Of a DNA stretch of 64,000 bases, positions 49,013 through 58,968 are shown piece after piece. A program made the translations under genes and the position numbers. The stretch is from Variovorax brevis (GTDB lineage Bacteria > Pseudomonadota > Gammaproteobacteria > Burkholderiales > Burkholderiaceae_C). Where the stretch lies: contig NZ_JASZYG010000004.1 of NCBI RefSeq assembly GCF_030317105.1, forward strand, positions 372,001 through 436,000, given 5' to 3'. The first letter of the stretch is position 1; every line of letters starts with the position of its first letter. The notes beneath the pieces were generated by a model. It had not been told where the DNA came from, ran no database searches, and saw only the letters and a program-made list of their open reading frames with translations.

Positions 49013-49036
49013 GCAGCCTTGCCGGCTGCCGATTTT
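49013..49036 (+). terminator. terminator hairpin after the Bug gene
   Basis: GCAGCC and GGCTGC pair around TTGCC, followed within three bases by four T. An A-run upstream would allow bidirectional function. Confidence 0.65.
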
Positions 49037-49519
49037 GTTGCTTGAACGCACCGCACGTTTTTGCAGTGCAGTTCTCAAGTCTAATTCTTCAGCACTCATT
49101 GAAGGAAATAGTTTTCTTCATAGATCTATATATTGTTTATAGATTATGAAAATGACTAATCACAACCCGTAGTCATGCTCTGCCGAGGCGCCTTGGCGGG
49201 TACCGGTTCCCAGTGGAGCGCGCTGCGGAACCGTCTGGCGTGCGCGCGGCCGGTCATCCCACATTCCGGACCCTGTCATCGCACTCAAATGCTGTCGCGT
49301 TTTGTCAGGAACTTTTGCACTGGCGGGCCGTTCTTAATTTAAAAAACAATTCCCTGATTTCGTTTTGTTGTCTATGCTGGCAAGCAGGTTTGGGCTTTAT
49401 GAGGAATTTTCCAGGGGCATGCAAACGACGCTGAGCACATTTCTTGCGGAAGAAGCGGCAGCGTGCAGCCAGGAAGGTCCGGGCAGCGCCCACCGTTGAC
49501 TCTCGTTGGAGGTGTGAAC
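49037..49519. other. AT-rich non-coding leader upstream of prkA
   Basis: About 480 bases separate the terminator from the prkA start and hold no convincing gene. Two AT-rich islands stand out against GC-rich surroundings: about 49081-49165, with a perfect inverted repeat ATCTATA/TATAGAT (49124-49144, seven-base spacer), and about 49331-49405. A weak promoter pair, TTGCAC (49315-49320) and TTTAAA (49338-49343), lies between them at 17-base spacing. These features suggest a long regulated leader. Confidence 0.5.
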
Positions 49520-51442
49520 ATGGATGTCATCAGTAACTTCGCAGCCCGTTACGAACGGACTCGGGAAGAGGTTCTTTCGCTCCAGGAGTACCTGGAAATC
49601 TGCAAGCGGGAGCCGACGGCGTACGCCACCGCGGCCGAACGCATGCTCCAGGCCATCGGCGAGCCCGAGTTGGTAGACACGCGAAACGACCCCCGTCTTT
49701 CGCGGATCTTCTCCAACAAGGTCATCAAGCTCTACCCGGCGTTCAAGGAGTTCTACGGCATGGAGGACGCCATCGAGCAGGTGGTGTCGTACTTCCGCCA
49801 TGCCGCGCAGGGGCTGGAAGAAAAGAAGCAGATCCTCTATCTGCTGGGCCCGGTGGGCGGGGGCAAGAGCTCCATCGCCGAGCGGCTCAAGCAGCTCATG
49901 GAGCACGTGCCCTTCTATGCGCTGAAGGATTCGCCGGTCAATGAATCGCCGCTGGGCCTGTTCAGCGACGCCGAAGATGGCGAGATCCTCGAGAAGGAAT
50001 ACGGCATTCCGCGCCGTTACCTGCAGCGCATCCTCTCGCCCTGGGCAGTGAAGCGGCTCGAGGAATTCGGCGGCGACATCCGCCAGTTCCAGATCGTCAA
50101 GCGCTACCCCTCGGTGCTGCGACAGATCGCCGTCGCCAAGACCGAGCCGGGCGACGAGAACAACCAGGACATCTCCTCGCTGGTCGGCAAGATCGACATC
50201 CGCAAGCTCGAGACCTATGCGCAGAGCGACCCGGACGCGTATGCGTATTCGGGCGGACTGTGCCTGGCCAACCAGGGCCTGCTGGAGTTCGTGGAAATGT
50301 TCAAGGCGCCCATCAAGGTGCTGCACCCGTTGCTCACGGCCACGCAGGAAGGTAACTACAAGGGCACCGAAGGCTTCGGCGCCATTCCCTTCGACGGCAT
50401 CGTGCTGGCCCACAGCAACGAGAGCGAATGGAAGGCTTTCCGCAACAACAAGAACAACGAGGCTTTCCTCGACCGCATCTACATCGTGAAGGTGCCCTAC
50501 TGCCTGCGCGTGTCGGAAGAGGTCAAGATCTACGAGAAGTTGGTGCGTCATTCATCGCTCGTGCACGCTCCTTGTGCACCAGGCACCTTGAAGATGATGT
50601 CGCAGTTCTCCGTGCTCACGCGTTTGAAGGAGCCCGAGAACTCGAGCATCTTCAGCAAGATGCTGGTGTACGACGGTGACAACCTCAAGGACACCGACCC
50701 CAAGGCCAAGTCGATCCAGGAATACCGCGACTACGCGGGCGTGGACGAAGGCATGGCTGGCGTCTCGACGCGCTTTGCGTTCAAGATCATCTCGAAGGTC
50801 TTCAACTTCGACAGCTCTGAAATCGCAGCGAATCCGGTGCACCTGATGTATGTGCTCGAACAGCAGATTGAGCGCGAGCAGTTCCCGCCGGAGACGGAAC
50901 AGAAATTCCTCTCCTACATCAAGGAACTGATGGCGCCGCGCTATGCGGAGTTCATCGGCAAGGAAATCCAGACCGCGTACCTCGAGAGCTATTCGGAATA
51001 CGGCCAGAACATCTTCGACCGCTACGTGACCTACGCGGACTACTGGATCCAGGACCAGGAGTACCGCGACCCCGACACCGGCGAAGTCTTCGACCGCGGA
51101 TCGCTCAACACCGAGCTTGAAAAAATCGAGAAGCCGGCGGGCATCAGCAACCCGAAGGACTTCCGCAACGAGATCGTCAACTTCGTGCTGCGTGCGCGTG
51201 CTGGCAATGCGGGCAAGAATCCGTTGTGGACAAGCTACGAAAAGCTTCGCACGGTGATCGAGAAGAAGATGTTCTCCAACACCGAGGAACTGCTGCCCGT
51301 CATCAGCTTCAACGCGAAGAGCAGTGCCGACGAGTTGAAGAAGCACGAAGATTTCGTGAACCGGATGGTCAAGAAGGGCTACACATCGAAGCAGGTGCGC
51401 CTGCTGTGCGAGTGGTACCTTCGGGTTCGCAAGAGTTCATAG
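49520..51442 (+). CDS. prkA: PrkA-family serine protein kinase (AAA+ protein)
   Basis: The 640-residue protein starts at ATG 49520 behind GGAGGTG. It has the AAA+ core with Walker A GPVGGGKSS (110-118) and the PrkA-specific segments SPVNESPLGLF, IVNFVLRAR and the C-terminal KMFSNTEELLPVISF kinase-like domain. In Bacillus and Enterobacteriaceae (YeaG) it is a sporulation- or starvation-associated kinase. It forms a three-gene cluster with yhbH and spoVR, a conserved stress-related trio of proteobacteria. The start is preceded by a long leader. Confidence 0.95.
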   Translation: MDVISNFAARYERTREEVLSLQEYLEICKREPTAYATAAERMLQAIGEPELVDTRNDPRLSRIFSNKVIKLYPAFKEFYGMEDAIEQVVSYFRHAAQGLEEKKQILYLLGPVGGGKSSIAERLKQLMEHVPFYALKDSPVNESPLGLFSDAEDGEILEKEYGIPRRYLQRILSPWAVKRLEEFGGDIRQFQIVKRYPSVLRQIAVAKTEPGDENNQDISSLVGKIDIRKLETYAQSDPDAYAYSGGLCLANQGLLEFVEMFKAPIKVLHPLLTATQEGNYKGTEGFGAIPFDGIVLAHSNESEWKAFRNNKNNEAFLDRIYIVKVPYCLRVSEEVKIYEKLVRHSSLVHAPCAPGTLKMMSQFSVLTRLKEPENSSIFSKMLVYDGDNLKDTDPKAKSIQEYRDYAGVDEGMAGVSTRFAFKIISKVFNFDSSEIAANPVHLMYVLEQQIEREQFPPETEQKFLSYIKELMAPRYAEFIGKEIQTAYLESYSEYGQNIFDRYVTYADYWIQDQEYRDPDTGEVFDRGSLNTELEKIEKPAGISNPKDFRNEIVNFVLRARAGNAGKNPLWTSYEKLRTVIEKKMFSNTEELLPVISFNAKSSADELKKHEDFVNRMVKKGYTSKQVRLLCEWYLRVRKSS

Positions 51443-51463
51443 ACGTACTGAGGAGAACTGTCC

Positions 51464-52753
51464 TTGTCCGTGCTGCAGCAGATCATTGATCGCCGGTTGT
51501 CGGGAAAGAACAAGTCCATCGGCAACCGCGAGCGATTCTTGCGCCGCTATCGTGAGCAGATCGGCGAGGCGGTCAAGCGCGCCGTCAGCGGTCGCGGCAT
51601 CCGCGATCTGGAACAAGGCGAGGACGTCACGCTGCCGCGGCACGACGTGTCCGAGCCTGTGTTCGGCCACGGTGAAGGCGGCAATCGCGAATACGTGCAT
51701 CCGGGCAACAAGGAGTACGTCAAGGGCGACCGCATCGAGCGACCTCAAGGGGGCGGCGGCGGTTCCGGCGGCTCGCAGGCTTCCGACAGTGGCGAGGGGG
51801 AAGACGACTTCGTCTTTCGCCTGACCAAGGAAGAGTTCATGCGCGTCTTCTTCGAAGACCTGGCGCTGCCGCACCTCGTTCGCACCCAGCTGGCCGAAGT
51901 GCCCGAATGGAAGAGCCACCGCGCCGGCTTTACCAGCGACGGCATGCCGAGCAACCTGCACGTGGTGCGCTCGATGCGCGGCGCGCTGGCACGGCGCATT
52001 GCGCTGGGCGGCGAGCCACGCCGCGAGCTTCGCGAACTGGAAATGCACCTGCTCAAGCTGCTGCGCAATCCGCGCGTGGACGATGCGCTGGTGCAGCTCG
52101 AGATCAAGGAAACCGAGCTGGCGATTGCGGAGATGCGCAAGACCGCCAAGCGCATTCCTTTCATCGACCCGATCGACCTGCGCTACCGCAACCGCGTGCG
52201 CATTCCGGTGCCCTCGGCCAAGGCCGTGATGTTCTGCCTGATGGACGTGTCGGGCTCCATGGACGAGGCGCGCAAGGACATGTCCAAGCGCTTCTTCATG
52301 CTGCTATACCTGTTCCTGACGCGGCACTACGAAAAGATCGACCTCGTCTTCATCCGCCATCACACGCAAGCCACCGAGGTGACGGAAGACGAGTTCTTCC
52401 ACACCACCGAAACCGGCGGCACGGTGGTGTCGAGCGCTCTTAGGCTCATGCATGAAATCGTGCGGGCGCGCTATCCGAGCAACGAGTGGAACATCTACGG
52501 CGCACAGGCGAGCGACGGCGACAACTGGCACCAGGACAGCGGCCAGTGCCGCAAGATGCTCGACGAGCAATTGTTGCCACTTGTTCGCTACTACGCCTAC
52601 GTGCAAGTGGCCGACGCCGAGCAGAACCTCTGGGAGGAATACACCCAGCTCGCCGAAGGCCACAAGAACTTTGCCATGCGCAAGGTCTCGGATGCGCAGG
52701 ACATCTATCCCGTGTTCCGCGACCTGTTCAAAAAGGAGGGAGTGCCGGCATGA
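51464..52753 (+). CDS. YeaH/YhbH-family protein (DUF444)
   Basis: The 429-residue protein starts at TTG 51464 behind GAGGAG. The N-terminus is basic (SIGNRERFLRRYREQI), the middle has a Gly-rich linker (QGGGGGSGG), and the C-terminal half is a von Willebrand-A-like domain with the metal-ion site DVSGSM at 261-266 (CLMDVSGSMDEARKDM). Position between prkA and spoVR is the conserved order. Its molecular role is unknown; the MIDAS motif suggests protein-protein contacts. The stop overlaps the spoVR ATG (ATGA). Confidence 0.94.
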   Translation: MSVLQQIIDRRLSGKNKSIGNRERFLRRYREQIGEAVKRAVSGRGIRDLEQGEDVTLPRHDVSEPVFGHGEGGNREYVHPGNKEYVKGDRIERPQGGGGGSGGSQASDSGEGEDDFVFRLTKEEFMRVFFEDLALPHLVRTQLAEVPEWKSHRAGFTSDGMPSNLHVVRSMRGALARRIALGGEPRRELRELEMHLLKLLRNPRVDDALVQLEIKETELAIAEMRKTAKRIPFIDPIDLRYRNRVRIPVPSAKAVMFCLMDVSGSMDEARKDMSKRFFMLLYLFLTRHYEKIDLVFIRHHTQATEVTEDEFFHTTETGGTVVSSALRLMHEIVRARYPSNEWNIYGAQASDGDNWHQDSGQCRKMLDEQLLPLVRYYAYVQVADAEQNLWEEYTQLAEGHKNFAMRKVSDAQDIYPVFRDLFKKEGVPA

Positions 52754-54273
52754 CAGAAGATGTTGTGAAGACGAGGACGCGCGAGCCCTTGCCCAGTCCC
52801 TCGGACTGGACCTTCGACCTGATCGGGCAGTACCACAGCGAGATCGCACGGGTGGCACGCGGCTACAAGCTCGACACCTACGCCAACCAGCTCGAGATCA
52901 TCACGGCAGAGCAGATGATGGATGCCTATGCCTCCGTGGGCATGCCGGTCATCTACCGCCACTGGTCGTATGGCAAGCAGTTCATCTCCACCGAGAAGAA
53001 CTACCGCCGCGGGCACATGGGGCTGGCCTACGAGATCGTCATCAACTCCGATCCGTGCATTGCCTACCTCATGGAAGAGAACACCATGGCCATGCAGGCC
53101 TTGGTGATCGCGCATGCGGCCTATGGGCACAACAGCTTCTTCAAGGGCAACTACCTCTTCAAGATGTGGACGGATGCGTCGTCCATCATCGACTACCTGG
53201 TCTACGCACGGAACTACATCGCCGAGTGCGAGGAAAAGCATGGCGTGGGCGTCGTCGAGGACGTGCTCGATTCCTGCCACGCGCTGATGAACCACGGCGT
53301 CGACCGCTATCGCAGGCCGCAGAAGTTGTCGTTGAGCCAGGAGCAGACGCGCCGCGAAGAACGCGAGCACTACATGCAGCAGCAGGTCAACGACATGTGG
53401 CGCACCCTGCCGCGTCGCGCGGGCCAAGACGCCAGCGAGGAAACCGCCAAGCGCTTCCCGCCCGAGCCGCAGGAAAACCTGCTCTATTTCATCGAGAAGA
53501 ACGCGCCCTTGCTGGAGCCCTGGCAGCGTGAAGTGGTGCGCATCGTGCGCAAAGTGGCGCAGTATTTCTATCCGCAGCGCCAGACGCAGGTCATGAACGA
53601 AGGCTGGGCCACCTTCTGGCACTACACACTGCTCAACACGCTGTATGACGAAGGCCTGCTGGCGGACGGCTTCATGATCGAGTGGCTGCAGTCGCACACC
53701 AACGTGGTGTACCAGCCGCCCATTGGTCACCGCGCCTACAGCGGCATCAACCCCTATGCGCTTGGTTTCGCGATGTACACCGACTTGCGGCGCATTTGCG
53801 AAAAGCCGACCGAGGAAGACAAGCGCTGGTTCCCCGACCTTGCGGGCACCGACTGGCTCACCTCGCTGGACTATGCGATGCGCAACTTCAAGGACGAGAG
53901 CTTCATTGGCCAGTTCCTCTCACCGAAACTGATGCGCGATTTCCGCCTGTTTGCCATCAGCGACAAGGAAGACGAATCCGAGCTGGAAGTCTCCGCCATT
54001 CACGACGACAGCGGCTATCGCCAACTGCGTGAATCGCTGTCGCGCCAGTACGACCTGAACCATCGCGAGCCAAACATCCAGGTGTGGAGCGTGAACCTGC
54101 GCGGCGACCGTTCGCTCACCCTGCGGCATACGCAGCACAACGACCGGCCGCTGCACGACGACGCAAGCGAGGTGCTGAAGCACGTCGCGCGGCTCTGGGG
54201 CTTCGACGTGCATCTGGAAAGCGTCGACAGCAAGGGCCACATCACCCGCTACAAGGCCGCCGCCCCGCACTGA
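52750..54273 (+). CDS. SpoVR family protein
   Basis: The 507-residue protein matches the SpoVR family throughout: DWTFDLIGQYHSEIARVARGY near the start, FISTEKNYRRGHMGLAYEIVINSDPCIAYLMEEN, an EGWATFWHYTLLNTLYDEG segment and the C-terminal DLNHREPNIQVWSVNLRGDR. The HEXXH-like histidines are lacking, but the His/Glu-rich middle may bind metal. In B. subtilis SpoVR is needed for spore cortex; in this non-sporulating group it acts with PrkA and YhbH in a stress response. It overlaps yhbH by four bases. Confidence 0.94.
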   Translation: MTEDVVKTRTREPLPSPSDWTFDLIGQYHSEIARVARGYKLDTYANQLEIITAEQMMDAYASVGMPVIYRHWSYGKQFISTEKNYRRGHMGLAYEIVINSDPCIAYLMEENTMAMQALVIAHAAYGHNSFFKGNYLFKMWTDASSIIDYLVYARNYIAECEEKHGVGVVEDVLDSCHALMNHGVDRYRRPQKLSLSQEQTRREEREHYMQQQVNDMWRTLPRRAGQDASEETAKRFPPEPQENLLYFIEKNAPLLEPWQREVVRIVRKVAQYFYPQRQTQVMNEGWATFWHYTLLNTLYDEGLLADGFMIEWLQSHTNVVYQPPIGHRAYSGINPYALGFAMYTDLRRICEKPTEEDKRWFPDLAGTDWLTSLDYAMRNFKDESFIGQFLSPKLMRDFRLFAISDKEDESELEVSAIHDDSGYRQLRESLSRQYDLNHREPNIQVWSVNLRGDRSLTLRHTQHNDRPLHDDASEVLKHVARLWGFDVHLESVDSKGHITRYKAAAPH

Positions 54274-54282
54274 AGTTCTTGC

Positions 54283-54363
54283 TCCTTCCCCCTCCGGGGG
54301 AAGGTCGGGATGGGGGCATCGACGTTGCCACAGCGAGCGCCGCGTGCACCTCCCCGCCGGAGG
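54283..54363. repeat. second copy of the two-hairpin intergenic element
   Basis: The first 36 bases match 33 of 36 positions with the element at 33121-33156, including the CCTTCCCCC/GGGGGAAGG hairpin, and the end has a shorter CCTCC/GGAGG hairpin. It begins nine bases after the spoVR stop, in the gap to the convergent aroQ gene. Confidence 0.75.
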
Positions 54364-54370
54364 CAGAAAA

Positions 54371-54820
54371 TCACTTCGCCACGCGCGCCAGCGCCTCCAT
54401 CGCAACCGCATAACCCTGCACCCCCAACCCCACGATCACCCCTCTCGCAGCCGGCGAGATGTACGAGTGATGCCGGAACGACTCACGCGCATGCACGTTC
54501 GAGATGTGCAACTCGATCAGCGTGACGCTCGCACCCTTGATCGCGTCGTGCAGGGCAATCGATGTGTGGGTGTAGGCGCCGGGATTCATCACCACGCCCA
54601 GCATGTTGCCCGCGGCGATCTCGCGGCCGGCCTCATGGATCCAGTCGATGAGCAGGCCCTCGTGATTGGACTGGCGGCACTCCACATCCACGCCGAGCTT
54701 TGCGCCAGTCTCCTTGCACAGTGTCTCGACATCGGCCAGCGTCTCGTGGCCATAGGTCGCCGGTTCGCGTGTGCCAAGCAGGTTGAGGTTGGGGCCGTTG
54801 AGGATGAGGATTTTTTTCAT
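54371..54820 (-). CDS. aroQ: 3-dehydroquinate dehydratase, type II
   Basis: The 149-residue protein is the dodecameric type II enzyme: [16 protein letters not shown] start with the catalytic Arg-Tyr region (ATYG), the [17 protein letters not shown] segment, and the [14 protein letters not shown] NPGAYTHTS, plus [17 protein letters not shown] with the conserved His. It reversibly dehydrates 3-dehydroquinate in the shikimate route, or runs in quinate catabolism. The AroE-like gene ends 20 bases upstream on the same strand, so the two are probably cotranscribed. Confidence 0.96.
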   Translation of the reverse strand: MKKILILNGPNLNLLGTREPATYGHETLADVETLCKETGAKLGVDVECRQSNHEGLLIDWIHEAGREIAAGNMLGVVMNPGAYTHTSIALHDAIKGASVTLIELHISNVHARESFRHHSYISPAARGVIVGLGVQGYAVAMEALARVAK

Positions 54821-54840
54821 GGTCTGTTTGATTGTCGGGT

Positions 54841-55674
54841 TCAGTATTGAAGCTGGGCGACCGAGCGCAACTCCTCGGCCGTCGTCGTACCGTAGCCGAA
54901 GAATTCAAGGTACGCCGGGATCATCTCGAACAGCATGTCGGTGCCTACCTGCACGTCGCAGCCCTTGTCCTTGGCGGCGCGCAGCAGCGGCGTGTATTCG
55001 GACTTCATGACGACCTCGCCCACGAAGGTGCCTGGTGCGATGCGGTCCACATCGAAAGGCAGCGGATCGCCCTCCTTCATGCCCAGCGGCGTGGCGTTGA
55101 CCACGACGTCAAAGCCGGCCGGGTCCTTGGAGCCCGTCTTCACGATGAGCTGCGGATAATGCTCGCGCAAGCGGCCCGCCAGTGCGTCGGCCGACGCGGC
55201 GCTCATGTCGAAGAGCGCGAGTTCCGCCACGCCCGCCGCGGCGAGCGACGCTGCAATCGCCGAGCCCACGCCGCCCGTGCCGGACACCAGCACGCGCGTT
55301 CCCTTGAGCGCGCGACCCTTGCGTTCAACCCCGCGCACGAAGCCTGCGCCATCGAACTGGTCGCCCAGCAGCGTGCCGTCGGGCCGCTTGAGGATCGCGT
55401 TGCAGGCACCCGCGATGAGGGCCGTGGGCGTCACCTCGTCGACCAGGCTCATCGTCGTCACCTTGTGCGGCATGGTGACCAGCGCGCCGCGCAGGTTGGT
55501 CATGCGGCCGATGGCCTTGAGCGTGGTCGGGAAGTCCTCGGGCTTGACGCCCATCGGCATCACGACCGCGTCGATGCCGTGCTTGTCGAACCACGGGTTG
55601 TAGATCATCGGCGCCTTGAAGGACTCCGTCGGGTAGCCAATGTGGGCGATGAGGGTGGTCTTGCCGCTGATCAT
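54841..55674 (-). CDS. shikimate dehydrogenase family protein, atypical (AroE-like)
   Basis: The 277-residue protein from ATG 55674 has the AroE fold: catalytic Lys in VTMPHK (K71) and Asp in LGDQFDG (D108), spaced as in the classical enzyme, and a Rossmann motif [12 protein letters not shown]. However, the usual serine pair that binds the shikimate carboxylate (HSKSP in E. coli) reads SFKAP here, and GDNTDG reads GDQFDG. This suggests a paralogue with a different substrate, for example quinate, dehydroquinate or an aminoshikimate-like compound, working with the type II dehydroquinase next to it. The function is inferred. Confidence 0.85.
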   Translation of the reverse strand: MISGKTTLIAHIGYPTESFKAPMIYNPWFDKHGIDAVVMPMGVKPEDFPTTLKAIGRMTNLRGALVTMPHKVTTMSLVDEVTPTALIAGACNAILKRPDGTLLGDQFDGAGFVRGVERKGRALKGTRVLVSGTGGVGSAIAASLAAAGVAELALFDMSAASADALAGRLREHYPQLIVKTGSKDPAGFDVVVNATPLGMKEGDPLPFDVDRIAPGTFVGEVVMKSEYTPLLRAAKDKGCDVQVGTDMLFEMIPAYLEFFGYGTTTAEELRSVAQLQY

Positions 55675-55817
55675 GTTTGCGCGCTCTCGGTGGGGTGGGT
55701 TGAAAGGATTCGCCACTGTACGAGTCACGCTGCCCTGCCGCCAGCCAGCCTGCGATGCGGCCGAACGCTGAATGAACCCCACTGATCGATGATCGCGCTT
55801 TTTAGGGGTTGACCCTT

Positions 55818-56702
55818 TCAGTTGAACATCGACGGATTGCGCTTTTGTTCGATCAGCCGCTGTTGCGCCAGCACCGGGCCGCACTCGGCGCGAGCCCGAA
55901 ACTGCGGCTTGCTGCACTGCTCGACCTTGCAGCGCGACGCGGAAATGAAAGTCAGCTTGTCGCACTTCGCCAGCGCGAAGTCTGCTGGCGCCGACGCTTT
56001 CGCTGTCGCCACTGACTTGTGCGGCTGGGTGGGTACTGCCGCGACAGGCGAGACGTCCGTCGCTCTTGCCTCGGCCCGCGCTGGGAGCGATGGTGCGGGA
56101 GGCGGAGCGGCCAAGGCTGGCGCAGCAAGCGGTGCGGCCGCGGCGACTCCTGCAACGGTGGGCGACGTAACCTGCGCGACCGCAGGCGCAGGCACTGCCG
56201 TCGCAACGGACGCCTCTGGCGCCTGTGGTCCTTGAGGCACGTGAGACGCTTGAGTTGCCGGAACCTCCGTCGCTTTTGGCACCGATGCCGCCGCTTCCTC
56301 CACATTTCCGCCAGAGGAGTAGATGTACCAACTCCCCGCCCCCGCAATCATCCATCCCGCCGCACCGACGACCAGCGCGATGGCAAAGGCTGCCGCACTC
56401 ACCCACAAGCCTTTGCGGGAGTCGACAGCCATCGGCAGGGGCGACTCCAGTGATTGCACGGCCGAAGGCCTTGAAGGGACAGGATCCGCCGCCGCAGTCG
56501 CCGCCCTGGCGGGCATCGGCGCATTCGCCGCAAACGCCATCAAGGCGGACGGCATGCCATCGCGGCCCGCGGCGACCGGCGCATGCAGCAGCGGTGCCAC
56601 TTCCGTCGGCGCAAACGTGGTCGGCAGCGCGCCGATGCATTCGATGCAGAACTTGGCGACCGAACGGTTCTCGGTCCCGCAGGACGGACAGACCAGCGCC
56701 AT
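55818..56702 (-). CDS. membrane-anchored zinc-ribbon protein with Cys-rich periplasmic tail
   Basis: The 294-residue protein from ATG 56702 has an N-terminal double CxxC zinc ribbon (C5, C8, C19, C22; LVCPSCGTENRSVAKFCIECIG), an Ala/Pro-rich linker, one transmembrane helix (about 99-126), then a long Ala/Pro/Val-rich region and a basic C-terminal domain with four cysteines (C247, C258, C263, C274). The start overlaps the stop of the upstream 119-residue gene (ATGA), so the two form an operon. I do not recognise the family. The topology suggests a cytoplasmic ribbon and periplasmic Cys domain. Confidence 0.7.
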   Translation of the reverse strand: MALVCPSCGTENRSVAKFCIECIGALPTTFAPTEVAPLLHAPVAAGRDGMPSALMAFAANAPMPARAATAAADPVPSRPSAVQSLESPLPMAVDSRKGLWVSAAAFAIALVVGAAGWMIAGAGSWYIYSSGGNVEEAAASVPKATEVPATQASHVPQGPQAPEASVATAVPAPAVAQVTSPTVAGVAAAAPLAAPALAAPPPAPSLPARAEARATDVSPVAAVPTQPHKSVATAKASAPADFALAKCDKLTFISASRCKVEQCSKPQFRARAECGPVLAQQRLIEQKRNPSMFN

Positions 56703-57061
56703 CAGGCTGCCGCGCCGCCGTCCGCGGCGACCGTGATGGCGCCGCGTGCCGCTGAAAAGTTGCGTTGCGCGGCGAGCAGCAGGACCGCTTGGTGTGCGGT
56801 GCGGCTCGCGTTCTTGGTGTGGCCGATGATCGTCTGCCAATCCGCCGTTTGCCCGTCCGCAGGCAACGCCGCCGGATCGCGCAGCAGCGCCTGCGCGACA
56901 TCGACCAGCGCCATGGCGGCGGTCAGGCACAGGGTCGTCGCCCCATGCGCGGGCGTTCCGGTCGGCAGGCTGGCGCCCTCGGGCGTGCCCAACCTGGCCA
57001 TGACCTCTTCCATGCCGATCAAGGCGCGTTCCAGCAGTGCGCGGTCAGAAATAGTCATCAA
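56702..57061 (-). CDS. hypothetical helical protein, 119 aa
   Basis: The product is a mostly helical soluble protein with hydrophobic heptads (DRALLERALIGMEEVMARL, TLCLTAAMALVDVAQALL, AHQAVLLLAAQRNFSAARG) and no catalytic motif. Starts at ATG 57061 or 57058. The stop overlaps the start of the zinc-ribbon membrane protein. Possibly its partner; function unknown. Confidence 0.6.
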   Translation of the reverse strand: MMTISDRALLERALIGMEEVMARLGTPEGASLPTGTPAHGATTLCLTAAMALVDVAQALLRDPAALPADGQTADWQTIIGHTKNASRTAHQAVLLLAAQRNFSAARGAITVAADGGAAA

Positions 57062-57209
57062 GCGGGTGAAATTGAGCGCTCACATTTCGATGCTGCCACC
57101 GAGCCCATTTGTTGTCCGTGGAGAAAGACACATTTAGAAACAAAAGTTTGGCGATTTTGGCCACGCACCTTTGTAGGCCGATGCCGCATTCAGCTTCGGC
57201 GCGTCGTCA

Positions 57210-57215
57210 TATAGT
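57210..57215 (+). promoter_or_regulatory. putative -10 box (TATAGT) upstream of the formaldehyde dehydrogenase gene
   Basis: TATAGT lies 37 bases before the start in the 190-base divergent gap. A weak TTCAGC stands upstream at short spacing. Confidence 0.35.
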
Positions 57216-57251
57216 CGCCGCACCTTCGAACCAACTACCTGAGAAGACCCT

Positions 57252-58354
<1,103 letters not shown>

Positions 58355-58358
<4 letters not shown>

Positions 58359-58666
58359 TCCCAGCTGGGCAGCTTGTCCAGGGCATCGTTGGGCTGACCA
58401 ACGATGTCGACACCCACGATGCCGGCGCCACCGCCCGTGGGGATGACGTCACACACGATCTCCCAGCTGTGGCTTTCGGTGCGCCGCAGGATGCACACTT
58501 CTTCGCCCAGGGCCAGCAGGTTGGCGCAGTCGGCAATGCTGACGCGCTGCGCCGGCCCCAGCGAAAGACCGTGCGATCCGAATTCCTTGTCTATCACCGT
58601 GTGAACGGCGACGCGATCGATCTTGCCGCCCGCGTAGTGAACCGCGGTAATTGCATGCTGAGCCAT
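58355..58666 (-). CDS. conserved hypothetical protein, 103 aa
   Basis: The product from ATG 58666 (GGAGGT nine bases upstream) begins AQHAITAVHYAGGKIDRVAVHTV, followed by DCANLLALGEEVCILRRTESHSWEIVCDVIPTGGGAGIVGVDIVG. It looks like a small beta-rich, DUF3892-type protein of betaproteobacteria, with no catalytic motif. The stop overlaps the frmA stop on the opposite strand. Function unknown. Confidence 0.65.
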
Positions 58667-58892
58667 CTGCGACCTCCATTCGTGAGGCGTCCAGTATGCG
58701 AGTCTTTGCCCCGCTTCGTGGCACGTCGCCCGAGTCCAGCGCAGGCCTAAGGGTTTACGCGGGGACGGCGACACGGTGAACCGGACGGCCCCATTTGCCA
58801 AAGCCCGGACCGTCGGCAAGACGCCTGCGATGCGGCAGGTGAAATCCCTTTGGAATCAATGACTTGGCGCGCCCGCTACGGCTCGCACGGCA
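58667..58892. other. non-coding upstream region of dctA
   Basis: Together with the promoter and leader this is a 302-base gap between divergent genes. It contains short inverted repeats that could be enhancer sites for DctD: TTGCC...GGCAA (58795-58819) and CCTGC...GCAGG (58824-58839). No gene is seen. Confidence 0.4.
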
Positions 58893-58908
58893 TGGCATAT
58901 CGATTGCT
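58893..58908 (+). promoter_or_regulatory. sigma-54 (RpoN) promoter for dctA
   Basis: TGGCATA-TCGA-TTGCT fits the -24/-12 consensus of sigma-54 (TGGCAC/T-A/G-N4-TTGCA/T) with the GG at 58894-58895 and GC at 58906-58907. The predicted start near 58918 is about 50 bases before the dctA GTG. The gene has a DctD-type activator three genes downstream, which is the known activator of such promoters. Confidence 0.75.
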
Positions 58909-58968
58909 CTCCAGAAAGACGCCCGCGTCGTCCGATGCGCTGTTCGCCATGACAAGGAGACATATCCC

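Noticed and set aside
49378..49395. Sigma-54-like TGGCAAG-CAGG-TTTGG before prkA
   Set aside because: The -12 GC is replaced by GG, so it does not meet the consensus; kept only as a weak thought because the trio is nitrogen-regulated in E. coli.
58719..58733. Second sigma-54-like site TGGCACG upstream of dctA
   Set aside because: The -12 half (TTGC) is missing at the required spacing, unlike the site at 58893.
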